From Siphonodentalium dalli (Eukaryota > Mollusca > Scaphopoda > Gadilida > Siphonodentaliidae), in contig CP136065.1 of assembly GCA_032622095.1 (NCBI GenBank), positions 242,027,530 through 242,091,529 on the forward strand: a DNA stretch of 64,000 bases. Direction: 5' to 3'. The translations under genes were made by a program, and so were the position numbers. The notes below the pieces were generated by a model, which was given only the letters and a program-made list of their open reading frames with translations, ran no database searches and was not told where the DNA came from. Positions 45,101 through 55,467 of the stretch are shown here, one piece after another (position 1 is the first letter of the stretch; each line of letters starts with the position of its first letter).

Positions 45101-47560
45101 ACATTTATTACCCTTACTCAGCTATGTGGCGGGTTAACATTTATTACCCCTACTCAGCTATGTGTTAACATTTATTTCCCTTACTCAGCTATGTGTTAAC
45201 ATTTATTTCCCCCTACTCAGCTGTATGTGGTTGTTGAACATTTATTACCCCCTACTCAGCTATGTGTTAACATTTATTACCCTTACTCAGATATGTGTTA
45301 ACATGTATTACCCTCTACTAAGCTATGTGTTAACATTTATTACCCCCTACTCAGCTATGTGCTAACATTTATTACCCTTACTCAGCTATGTGGGGGGTTA
45401 ACATTTATTATCCCCTACTCAGCTAAGTGTTAACATTTATTAACCCCTACTCAGCTATGTGTTAACATTTATTACCCCCTACTCAGCTATGTGTTAACAT
45501 TCATTACCCTTACTCAGCTATGTGTTAACATTTATTACCCCATACTCAGCTATGTGTTAACATGTATTACCCCTACTCAGCTATGTGGCGGGGTTAACAT
45601 TTATTATCCCCCTACCCAGCTATGTGTTAACATTTATTACCCTTACTCAGCTATGTGTTAACATTTTTTACCCCCTACTCAGCTATGTGTTAACATTTAT
45701 TACCCTTACTCAGCTGTATGTGGTTGTTGAACATTTATTACCCCCTACTCAGCTATGTGTTAACATTTATTTCCCTTACTCAGCTATGTGTTAACATTTA
45801 TTTCCCCCTACTCAGCTGTATGTGGTTGTTGAACATTTATTACCCCCTACTCAGCTATGTGTTAACATTAATTACCCCCTACTCAGCTGTGTGTTAACAT
45901 GTATTACCCCCTACTCAGCTATGTATTAACATTTATTACCCTTACTCAGCTATGTGTTAACATGTATTACCCCCTACTCAGCTATGTGTTAACATTTATT
46001 ACCCCCTACTCAGCTGTGTGCTAACATTTATTACCCTTACTCAGCTATGTGGGGGGGTTAACATTTGTTACCCCCTACTCAGATATGTGTTAACATTTAT
46101 TACCCCCACTCAGCTATGTGTTAACATTTATTACCCCCTACTCAGCTATGTGTTAACATTTATTACCCCTACTCAGCTATGTGGCGGGGTTAACATTTAT
46201 TACCCCCCTACTCAGCTATGTGTTAACATTTATTACCCTTACTCAGCTATGTGGCGGGTTAACATTTATTACCCCTACTCAGCTATGTGTTAACATTTAT
46301 TTCCCTTACTCAGCTATGTGTTAACATTTATTTCCCCCTACTCAGCTGTATGTGGTTGTTGAACATTTATTACCCCCTACTCAGCTATGTGTTAACATTT
46401 ATTACCCTTACTCAGATATGTGTTAACATGTATTACCCTCTACTAAGCTATGTGTTAACATTTATTACCCCCTACTCAGCTATGTGCTAACATTTATTAC
46501 CCTTACTCAGCTATGTGGGGGGTTAACATTTATTATCCCCTACTCAGCTAAGTGTTAACATTTATTAACCCCTACTCAGCTATGTGTTAACATTTATTAC
46601 CCCCTACTCAGCTATGTGTTAACATTTATTACCCTTACTCAGCTATGTGTTAACATTTATTACCCCATACTCAGCTATGTGTTAACATGTATTACCCCTA
46701 CTCAGCTATGTGGCGGGGTTAACATTTATTATCCCCCTACTCAGCTATGTGTTAACATTTATTACCCTTACTCAGCTATGTGTTAACATTTTTTACCCCC
46801 TACTCAGCTATGTGTTAACATTTATTACCCTTACTCAGCTGTATGTGGTTGTTGAACATTTATTACCCCCTACTCAGCTATGTGTTAACATTTATTTCCC
46901 TTACTCAGCTATGTGTTAACATTTATTTCCCCCTACTCAGCTGTATGTGGTTGTTGAACATTTATTACCCCCTACTCAGCTATGTGTTAACATTTATTAC
47001 CCCCTACTCAGCTATGTGTTAACATTTATTACCCCCTACTCAGCTGTGTGCTAACATTTATTACCCTTACTCAGCTATGTGGGGGTTAACATTTATTACC
47101 CCCTACTCAGATATGTGTTAACATTTATTCCCCCCACTCAGCTATGTGGCGGTGTTAACATTTATTATCCCCTACTCAGCTATGTGCTAACATTTATTAC
47201 CCCTACTCAGCTATGTGCTAACATTTATTACCCTTTCTCAGCTATGTGGGGACATTTATTAGCCCCTACTCAGCTATGTGTTAACATTTATTTCCCCCAC
47301 TCAGCTATGTGGCGGGGTTAACATTTATTACCCCCTACTCAGCTATGTGTTAACATTTATTTCCCTTACTCAGCTATGTGTTAACATTTATTTCCCCCTA
47401 CTAGGCTATGTGGCGGGGTTAACATTTATTTCCCCATACTCAGCTATGTGTTAACATTTATTACCCCCTACTCAGCTATGTGGGGGTTAATATTTATTAC
47501 CCCATACTCAGCTATGTGTTAACATTTATTACGCCCTACTCAGCTGTATGTGGCGGGGTT
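39121..47560. repeat. 8.4-kb satellite array, 31-33-bp units with higher-order structure
   Basis: Roughly 260 head-to-tail units of GTTAACATTTATTACCCC then TACTCAGCTATGT. Units differ at the C/T run (CCCC, CCCCC, CCTT), the TTATTT variant and inserts such as GTGGCGGGG. A rare variant, CTGTATGTGGTTGTTGAAC, marks higher-order repeats: it recurs at about 41517/42747 and 41927/43147 (1.22-1.23 kb apart) and at 45220/46347, 45715/46842, 45816/46944 (1.127 kb apart). All open frames here are satellite translations, identical between copies, and not genes. Confidence 0.97.
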
Positions 47561-47757
47561 TACTGGAATTGCAGTCGCTAAAGGAATTTCGACAGGTCTT
47601 GGAGCTTCCACGCGGCTATCTTCTGATTGGCTTCATCGTTTTGCTGTGTATTGTTTTGATTGACTGACACGTATGTAATGCTTCTAGGGATTAATGGGAT
47701 TTCCTATGTAAGACTACCGACCACGTTGATAGGTAAATAGGCTGGGTTTGACGTATA
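47561..47757. other. Right flank of the satellite; no gene recognised
   Basis: Unique-looking sequence with no domain. Confidence 0.4.
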
Positions 47758-47883
47758 ACGCCATGAGTCTCTACGCTGGCTAACGGTCGTAGAGATCATG
47801 TTTCACCAGAACAAAAACTTCGAACTAGTTTTGACAGAGACTTATAAATTTGAAATAATAATGTGGGGAATAAATTTAACAAT
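47758..47883 (+). repeat. Family B fold-back repeat, left-end fragment
   Basis: CCATGAGTCTCTACGCTGG, CGTAGAGATCATGTTTCACC and AATGTGGGGAATAAATTT follow the first 120 bp of the family B copies at 48105, 52419 and 63556, then stop at a PAL element. Confidence 0.65.
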
Positions 47884-48104
47884 ACCCTGTGCCAATGCAT
47901 TCTCTTATATATGCGAGTCGACCATAGGTCGCCTCGCATATATAAGAGAATGCATTGGCCTACAATTTTTTTACAATTTTAATAATTTGTTCTTGTATTC
48001 TTTAACAATTTTATAATTTCACCCATACAGAGCCCCAGACAAACATGAGCAGACGACACTCTTCTATATGCTTCTATATATGTGTGGGGCTCCCTGCAGG
48101 GTAA
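47884..48104 (+). mobile_element. PAL element E9, type 2 interior, incomplete
   Basis: ATACCCTGTG, a palindrome at 47892-47958, then the type 2 spacer (TATTCTTTAACAATTTTATA, AGAGCCCCAGACAAACATG, GTGTGGGGCTCCCTGCAGGG) up to a new family B copy. The outer terminus and second palindrome are missing. Confidence 0.7.
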
Positions 48105-48594
48105 TGAATCTCTACTCTGGCTAGCGGCCGTATAGATCATGTTTCACCAGAACAAAACCTGGGAACTTGTTGATGTTCTGACCCGTTCTTTATAACATTG
48201 AACAAACAAGGCAGGGACTATATGTCTTTGTTAATACTTGTTCCTCAATAATCTACTTCACAATAGAAGGTGGTCGCAGCTCGAGATTGCATGACTTTTG
48301 TGAGCCTATGTATCAATAAACATTGAAGAAGGAGGGATTCCATAATTGTAAGCGACGCAAAGCAAAATCGCTGTCAAAATCACTTAAATCATGCAATTTC
48401 GAGTTGGGATCTTCACCTACAGTGAAGTACAATATTAAGGAACAGGTAGTAACTAAGAAATATATTCCCCGCATTATATTATCGACTTTATAAAGTTCCC
48501 TGTCAAAACTTCAAAAAGTTCCCAGGTTTTGTACTGGTGGAATATGATCTCGATACGGGCGTTGGCCATATAGCCGAGATTCATGGCATGATCT
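48105..48594. repeat. Family B fold-back repeat, full copy
   Basis: Nearly symmetrical element. The left end TGAATCTCTACTCTGGC with GATCATGTTTCACCAG is mirrored by CTGGTGGAATATGATC and GAGATTCATGGCATGATC at the right, with further paired blocks (TTGTTCCTCAATAAT / ATTAAGGAACAGGTA). Arms are about 200 bp and the centre holds GTAAGCGACGCAAAGC. No coding sequence. Confidence 0.75.
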
Positions 48595-49189
48595 AGGTTT
48601 GACACAGACTGCATGGCTGGAATGTCCATCAAGTTTTCCAACTATTGGAAAATATCAACCTGAGACCCCTTTGGTTGAATATTTCCAAGTCCAAGAAATT
48701 AACCGAAATTAAGAGAATGTTCAACTTATAGTCTGAAGCAACATATCTTATCCCTAAATACTGGCTGGTAAATCAAACTAACAGAACAATTTCGACCTAG
48801 TATTGTTTGAAATTTATAACTGATATTGGGTCAGGTCGTGACATTTCGAAATATTTAATAATATTTTGACCAAAGTCTAGAAAGGGGTAGACACTATCAA
48901 CTAACTACTTTATCATCATGTCTATATATACATATATCTGATTTACGAAGGCACTGACTCGGTGTGAGTTTTCATTGGTTATATATGCTTGCTTCAGTGA
49001 GCGTGAGGAAAGTTCCATTTTTATCGAAATGGTCATGCATGTAGCGATCGGAATGGCAGACTGAGATGTCGCTCAACTCAGATTAAGCTAAAGATCGGTC
49101 CAGATTTCTGCCAATGGTTTTGAACCCACGCCAACCTGGTCTAGCCCTGACTGCAATGAAGGTACATATATCAATTATCTGATCACCTC
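48595..49189. other. No gene recognised
   Basis: Short frames. TTTTCCAACTATTGGAAAAT at about 48636 recalls the motif cluster at 50280-50830. Confidence 0.4.
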
Positions 49190-49275
49190 GGCTCCGATCC
49201 AGTCTGAATTTAGTGTGCCTGTCATTTGCAGAATGAGGTCCTCAGAGGGTGAATTTAGTGATGCTACTCCGCATG
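49190..49275 (+). repeat. One arm of the 16505 fold-back family
   Basis: GTGTGCCTGTCATTTGCAGA, ATGAGGTC and AGAGGGTGAATTTAGTGATG match 16505-16560. The mirror arm is not present. Confidence 0.7.
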
Positions 49276-49409
49276 ATTTGTTATAATATTCAGTCTTTCG
49301 GGAAAAAGAGTTGAATCGGTAGGGATATCGGGAAGGGTAATATGTGTTGTCCCCGTGCTATATAGCGCGCAGGTAATATATTAGTCAAATATTTCGGAGC
49401 ATTTCCAGC

Positions 49410-49925
49410 TTAGATTCGGTATGTGCAATTGTCTAGCGTATTTAGAAGGGAATCGGGACCACAGTCCCAGATAATATCTCCATATTCCATAAGTGGAAGA
49501 ATGTAAGATATGTACATTAGATTTAGGGATTTGCGACTAAGTTTATTTTGAATTTTTCTAAGAATGGATAATCGACCAGAAACACGATTCACTATGTCAT
49601 TTATTTGTATATCCCACCCTAAATTGGATTGAAAGTTTAAACCGAGGTGTTTTTGAGAGTCCATTTCCTCAAGTTGGGTATCACCAAAAAGAATTGGGGG
49701 CAATGTTGCAATGGAGAGTCTTTTTGGGGAGATACTTTAAATCGTGTGAGAGTAGTTTTGGTGGGGTTGAAATTAACAAGCCATTTTTTGGACCAATCAG
49801 TGAGTTTTTCCATGTCATTGTTCAATTCTTGACTTTTGTAACAAGAAGGGTAACGGGTGTTGATATGTTAGATGACATTCTAATTTGGAAGATGTGGATT
49901 GCCTGCGCAGTCAGCGCAGACTATG
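49410..49925 (-). pseudogene. LINE reverse transcriptase fragment, frameshifted
   Basis: On the minus strand, 49637-49880 gives LNNDMEKLTDWSKKWLVNFN followed by PTKTTLTRFK, the region just after RT motif C. After a frameshift near 49705-49735, 49410-49703 gives LPPILFGDTQLEEMDSQKHL, then GLNFQSNLGWDIQIN and MYISYILPLMEYGDIIWD. This order is typical of CR1/Jockey-like non-LTR elements. Upstream the frame decays (possible remains of the ADD box as CADC). It is a third LINE lineage, distinct from 13188 and 4738. Confidence 0.8.
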
Positions 49926-49981
49926 TTCATTCATCCAACTTATAAACCTGAAGTTAAATATAATATTGAATAATATGCAGT

Positions 49982-49984
49982 GTT

Positions 49985-50017
<33 letters not shown>

Positions 50018-50185
50018 GGAGATTATGATGATAATGATACTGGCGATGGTGACGACGAGTAGGCGACGACGATAATGTGATGACAACGAAGACGGTGATG
50101 CTGGTGACGCGGTTACGGTGACGATGATCTTGATGATGAGGACGACGAAAACGACTACCATGATGATGATGATGATGATGATGAT
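49982..50185. repeat. GTT and GAT microsatellites
   Basis: (GTT)n at about 49985-50018, then an imperfect GATGATAATG/GACGACGA region and (GAT)n at about 50160-50185. Confidence 0.85.
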
Positions 50186-50279
50186 GGCGGGAAGTTCGTG
50201 TATATATTGTACATATACTGCCAGAGACGTGGCGACATGGGGTTTAGGGGTGAGACGGGGGGTGTCTAACCCCCAAACT

Positions 50280-50830
50280 TTTGTCAAAATTTTCAACAGT
50301 TGGAAATTCCATACCTGCCAAAACATTAGTTGGAAATTTCACACCAACAATAGGTAGAAACTTTTCTGGTAGTTTGATTTTCAAACAATTTATTGGGGGG
50401 AATTAATTGTTTTTGGACCAATATTTGCATATTTTCCAATTTTTTATCAAAATTATGGACTGAAATGGTCATCAGTTGGAAATTTTCCAACCTTAGGGGG
50501 GGGGGGGGGGGGGGTGACAGGTTGGAAATTTCCAACACTTGGAAAGCTTGTGTCCGGGTCCCTCCCCCGTGGCCAGTCAAAAACTGCTAGTTAATTTAAG
50601 AAAACAATATTGTCGTACATTTGGTCAACATTGTCATTGGAATTGTCATCAGTTGGAAATTTTCCAACTTAAGTCTAAAATTTAAAATTTAAAGTCATGT
50701 TTAAAATTTCCAACCTAAGTTTAAAATTTTAAAATAAATTTTCTGACCATATGAAATTTAATATTTCCAACCTAAGTTTAAAATTTAAAATTTTAAGTCA
50801 GGTTTAAAATTTCCAACTCTAGGAAGGCTT
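50280..50830. repeat. Cluster of GTTGGAAATTTCCAAC-type palindromes, with a 19-G run
   Basis: GTTGGAAATT or TTTCCAAC occurs at least eight times, as whole palindromes (GTTGGAAATTTCCAAC at about 50520, GTTGGAAATTTTCCAAC at about 50475 and 50654) or halves. A run of 19 G lies at 50496-50514. The 50680-50830 part is built from TTTAAAATTTAAAATTT and CCAACCTAAG blocks. Confidence 0.75.
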
Positions 50831-51628
50831 GAGGCTAGTCTAGATGCTAGGATTTTGCGATTTTCTTTTTCAGATTTGAAAATTTTCGCACACCGTCATT
50901 GTGTGTCATTGTCCCTCCCCCGTGGCCAATACAAAACTGCTAATTAGTTTAACAAAACAATATTTTACCACATTTGGTCAAACTTGTAGACTGAAATGGT
51001 CATCATATACTCCAACCTGAGGGGGAGTATGAAGTTTGAAATTTGCGATTTTCTTTTATAGTTTTCAAAATTTTCTCACACCGGGCCGAACAACCATGGT
51101 CAGCCCGATGTGTCCTGGTCTTTTGCCCGTAGCCGTGTGCATTTGTCTGGAGTTAGAGTACTAGATGTTAGGATTTATGCAATTTTTCAAGTTAAAATAT
51201 CTGAATGTTCTCATACCGGGAATATAGAACCATGGTTTATGACTACATGTATATAGGATATTAGGCCTGAGCACTGAGGTGCAATGGGTGTGCTTGTGTT
51301 TGTGTTTGGTCTGATTCTGATTCAAGGGGGTGCAGTTGGAATTTCCCAAGGTGGACACCCCCAACGGAGACTCTCTAGCCACGTCCCTGTATAATGCAAC
51401 AGTCCTAATCTTTTATCTTCTACTTGTATCTCAATTTGTGTTGATCAGAGAATAAACGCATTCACTCGGTGAAACTGTTCTGAATTTGGGATTGGATTTT
51501 CTCGGACGTTTTTTGCCGTTTATATTTTTTGGATGTTAGTTTTTAAGAGGTTGTCAACACATTTGATATTTTGAAAAATAACGTTTTTGAAACTATTATA
51601 AAACAAAATATTCCTGGACCCCTGTGGA
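50831..51628. other. No gene recognised
   Basis: Two similar blocks (TCCCTCCCCCGTGGCCA at about 50560 and 50913, each followed by an AAAACTGCTA block) show an older duplication of about 350 bp reaching into this stretch. Confidence 0.45.
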
Positions 51629-51746
51629 ATTATGTGGCTAAACATTAATGCATCTACAGAGCACCTCCAAAGAAAATTATCTGTCTGGTAGACACATAGT
51701 TTTCTTTGGAGGCACCGCAGAAACATACATTTTTAGCCACATAATT
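51629..51746. repeat. Fold-back hairpin of about 118 bp
   Basis: TTATGTGGCTAAA with GCACCTCCAAAGAAAA on the left is mirrored by TTTTCTTTGGAGGCACC and TTTTAGCCACATAA on the right, around CTGTCTGGTAGACA. Related half-motifs (ATGTAGCCACATAA, GCACATAATGTGG) follow at 51885-51957. Confidence 0.75.
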
Positions 51747-52418
51747 CACATAATTGTCTGCTGTGATGCTATTGTATGTTAATTAATTACCGTATGCTAC
51801 AATATCAAACAGTGCATGTGCAGAAAGCGAATGATTGTAAAACAAGCCACGTCTGGGGTCATATTGTGAAAACAAATTATGTAGCCACATAAAACAAATT
51901 GTAAGAATGTATAGCCTTGACAGTTGTATTGTTTTTTCATAGGCACATAATGTGGCATGATAATAGGTAGTCGTATGGATACAAGTTATCATACAACATC
52001 ATGGATAGTCACCCTTCAACTATTAAGTTACCGTGTTTCTAAAGTCTTCTTTAAACGGACATGGCTCATTCGAACCTCCAAAATTGTTTTCTTCGTAATT
52101 TGGAACGACGAATACGATAGGTCGATAAATCAATACACGAACTATTGATATACGTGCTTCATATGCTCTGAAAAACACTTGCCGAAGTTACATCAATTTC
52201 TCAGTAGTTTTTAACTTGTTGCCAGAAGTCAGACAAACGTTCTTTATTGCTACCATATCAGGAATAGACTATCACGAAACGCTCTTTTCTGTTCCATTTC
52301 GGGCAAATGTCTGTTTTGTGTTTGGGACCCAAAGGGCGTATTCACAGTTGTATTTTTCAGTACTTCGATGCGTCTTTTTGGGTTACACAATGCTCGCAGA
52401 AAGGTAGTTCAGATATTT
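51747..52418. other. No gene recognised
   Basis: Short frames. At about 52230-52300 it holds AACGTTCTTTATTGC, TACCATATCAGGAAT and AAACGCTCTTTTCTG, a diverged relative of the family C end. Confidence 0.4.
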
Positions 52419-52896
52419 GAATCTATACTCTGGATGACGCCCGTAGAGATCATATTCCACCAGTACAAATCGTTCGAAATTTTGAAGTTTTGACAGGGAA
52501 CCCTATAAAGTCCAATAAAATTACACTGACAATATATTTCTTAGTTGTTATCTGTTCCTCAATACTGTACTTCAATGCAGGTGAATGTCCCAACTCAAAA
52601 TTGCATGCTTTTCCGTGACTTGTGAGCCGAAATCGCAATAAACTTTGAATTAATAACCCAGGAGAAATGTCATCATTGTAAGCGACGCGACGCAAAATCG
52701 CTCACAAATTCACTTAAATTTTGAAATTTCGAGTACATTATTAAGGAATATATAGTAACTAAGAAATATATTCACCACGTTATTTTTTCGACTTTATAAA
52801 GTTCCCTGTCAAAACTTCAAAAAGTTCCAAGGTATTGTACTGGTGGAATATGATCTCTACGGGCGTTAGCCAGAGTAGAGATTCATGGCATGATCT
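52419..52896. repeat. Family B fold-back repeat, full copy
   Basis: GAATCTATACTCTGG, GTAGAGATCATATTCCACCA and TTTTGAAGTTTTGACAGGGA on the left are mirrored on the right by TCCCTGTCAAAACTTCAAAA, TGGTGGAATATGATCTC and CCAGAGTAGAGATTCATGG. Centre GTAAGCGACGCGACGC. Same family as 48105-48594. Confidence 0.8.
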
Positions 52897-53399
52897 ATAT
52901 CACTGTGGGGGAACCACTCCTGGCGATTTTGTTCTCTACCGAGCAATATTTACATTCTCTACCGAGCAAATTTTCCGATTCTTTGCATTTTTGCTCATTT
53001 TCGTGACATCGTCATACTCACAGCAAGTTTTCTGCCACGTGTTATCTCGAATCATCACAACAGAAGGAGCAATAGACGATGTTTGGAAATTACTCGGTAT
53101 TTGTCAGTTGGCGAGGAAAATATCATATTGCGTACACGTACATTTGACATATCTAGTTCCTGATTGAGAGGTATAACATAAAACGTTTTAGCCAGTGAGA
53201 TAATACATTTAGAACTGGGCAATATTATTATTATATAGAACTGTATAACATTTTTGAAAGCAATTTGATTTTATTATACTTTTAAGTATTATATGTAATA
53301 TAGTATGCGTTTCAGGCGCAGTGAAGCAAATACGTCTGCCTACGACTTCGCTCTTTAAAATTGGATTTTCCGTACGTTACTTGTGGGGTGCACCGGGTC

Positions 53400-54120
53400 C
53401 AAGAGTATTATTTTGGGGTGCACCCCACAAGTCATGCAAACAAAAGATCGCACCTCACAAGTACCCTGTGGTGCGTATGGCCGTTCGGAAAGTTTCCGCG
53501 GATGAGAACTTTATTTTGGGCTAACGGATTGAAACCAAAGTTGGTATGTGAGTTTATGAGCTCGGAATACAGGTCAAGTTCGGTCCGCCCATTTTTGTCG
53601 GAGTTATGGCCCTTTTTTCGCCATATAATTTTGTCGTTTTGAGGTTTCCGGATGGTAACTTTAGTTTGTGTGATCTGAAACAAATTTGGTATGTGAGTTT
53701 ATGAGCTCCAAATACAAGTCAAGTTCGAATATGGGTTCGGTCCGCCCATTTTGCCGGAGTTATAGTCGTTGTCGACTTAGAATTTGACGATTATTTTGTT
53801 TTCCGGGTAATAACTTTAGTTTTTGTAATCTGATTGTTTTTAAATTTGGTTTGTGGATTAACCATATGAAGATAAAGGTCTAATTTGACTTTGGGTGTAG
53901 TCCGCCCATTTTTGCCTGAGTTATGGTCCTTGTTGACTTAAAATTTGCCGATTATTTTGGTTCCGGGTGATAACTTTACTTTTAGTTATCTGAATGTTTT
54001 TTAAATTCAACTGATTCAACTAAATCAAATTTCAGAAGACAAGGCTAAGTTTGAATTTGGTCACGGTCCAATGAATTATGACAGAATTAAACAAAATGTA
54101 TTCTTTCTAAAAAGCCACTT
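53400..54120 (+). repeat. Family E tandem repeat, about 155-bp units
   Basis: Three clear units (about 53530-53677, 53678-53832, 53833-53993) plus partial flanks. Each has TTTGGTATGTGAGTTTATGA, a TCAAGTTCGAATATGGGTTC block, GTCCGCCCATTTT, GGAGTTATGG, a CGACTTA-AATTT block and a GATAACTTTAGTTT block. Confidence 0.75.
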
Positions 54121-54150
54121 TTCGGGGGACACGTGGTCGCCGACCTTTTA

Positions 54151-54187
54151 TTGTTGTTGTCGTCGTCGTCGTCGTTGTTGTTGTTGG
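54151..54187. repeat. GTT/GTC microsatellite
   Basis: (GTT)n, (GTC)n, (GTT)n tract. Confidence 0.85.
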
Positions 54188-54395
54188 AAGTGTTTTTGCA
54201 AAGAGACAAGGCACCTTTAAGCGTTTCACCACAGTATTAATTGTTGAATTCACATGAAAAACATTTTCGCGGTTTTAAATATCTATTCCTCAGAAAATAC
54301 TATTATTGTGAACGGTTTATTGTTCGACATGAATTAACATGTTACATGCAAAACATATATACATTATTACATATCTATATACAAATTGTCAAGCA

Positions 54396-54743
54396 ATGAT
54401 TGGATATGGAAACGAGACGCTGCAGCACACCCTCATTGCACACAATGACCTCGAGGCCGTCTTGATGTGCGGCGTATCGAGAGATGATATTCGCACACAG
54501 TACATGGCGAAGCATTTCGGGATTATTCCAAAAAAAATACCCTGTGATCTGGTATCCATCCGCTCAAACGAGGATGATTGCGTTTTGAATTTTCCTGAGG
54601 AAACCGAAACCGACATATCTGAAGGTCCTGTGTATTCGGCACCAATTCGGGACCAGACCAAATCGGCAGCATTCGAGAGAATTCTGGACGCGTTTTATTC
54701 CAAAAAAGCCGCCGAACTGATGCCGAATTATGACAAAATTTAA
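54396..54743 (+). CDS. Unrecognised protein fragment inside the candidate transposon
   Basis: The frame reads MIGYGNETLQHTLIAHND, LEAVLMCGVSRDDIRTQYMA and KHFGIIPKKIPCDLVSI, with protein-like composition. Its last third runs into the CCGAAT-repeat zone, so the true C-terminus is uncertain. I start at the ATG at 54396. The frame extends upstream to 54339 through AT-rich sequence that looks non-coding. Harbinger-type elements usually encode a second protein besides the transposase, but no Myb/SANT pattern is seen, so that role is not claimed. Confidence 0.3.
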   Translation: MIGYGNETLQHTLIAHNDLEAVLMCGVSRDDIRTQYMAKHFGIIPKKIPCDLVSIRSNEDDCVLNFPEETETDISEGPVYSAPIRDQTKSAAFERILDAFYSKKAAELMPNYDKI

Positions 54744-55000
54744 TCGTCCCGAACATTGCTGAGTATTCCAGAATGCTTCCGAATTTCTTCCCGAATGATC
54801 AAGAATTATCCCGAACTGATACCGAAATTTTGTGCGAGTGGCTGCCGAATTGTCCAGATTACTACCGACTGACACCGAATTGTTGCCGAATACCCCGAAT
54901 CAATGCCGAACTGGTACCGAATTGATGCCGAATAAATACCGAATTGGTATTCAATTGCTGCCGAACGTCCCGAATCGATGCCGAATTTTGCAGATACACC
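54700..55000 (+). repeat. Left CCGAAT motif array
   Basis: About 18 copies of CCGAA(T/C), spaced roughly every 10-20 bases and often as GATGCCGAATTG or TACCGAATTG. Confidence 0.75.
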
Positions 55001-55080
55001 GGATCTCAGTATAAAAGCAGCCACACATCAGCACATCCACCATTCCATACCTGACGTTCAAGCTAAATCGATATACAGAT

Positions 55081-55467
55081 ATGCCAGAAATGGTGTCAGA
55101 TATGACAGATCCACAGTATATTATGGCAGCTTTACGCCTAGACGAGGACGTTCTTCGTAATAGCGTCTCAATTATAGACAACGATAGAAGACGGAGAAGA
55201 AGACGACCAAGATGGTGGGTGCGGCCCTGGATTGCCAATAGACCTCTTCTTGGCCAATACGAACAGCTGATGTCGGAGCTCGAGACACATGACATGGCAT
55301 CCTTCACCAACTTTGTCAGATTACACCATGATATGTTCAGCGAACTGCTCCATCGTCTTGGACCCAAATTAACCAAGGAAGACATATGGTCAAGAAAGTC
55401 GTTGGGCGTTGGACTAAAGTTGGCTGTAGCATTACGTCATTTTGCAACAGGAGATTTATACTTCTGA
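55081..55467 (+). pseudogene. HARBI1-like (PIF/Harbinger) transposase, N-terminal fragment
   Basis: The 128-codon frame contains RRRRRRPRWWVRPWIANRPL, then LLGQYEQLMSEL, HDMASFTNFVRLHHDMFSEL and GLKLAVALRHFATGDLYF, then a stop. This order is that of the N-terminal, HTH-containing part of Harbinger transposases. The catalytic DDE region (some 200 residues) that should follow is absent: after GDLYF comes the CCGAAT/ATTCGG repeat zone. The fragment cannot be an active transposase. Confidence 0.8.

Noticed and set aside
39844-47321. Many frames of the type LTFITPTQLCVNIYYP
   Set aside because: Translations of the satellite. They are identical between array blocks because the DNA is duplicated.
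52835-53167. 110-codon frame
   Set aside because: Starts in the right arm of a family B fold-back and runs across the terminus of the candidate transposon, so it spans unrelated parts.
54339-54395. Upstream extension of the 54396 frame
   Set aside because: AT-rich stretch with repeated TAT/TATATAC that looks non-coding. The protein-like part begins at the second ATG.
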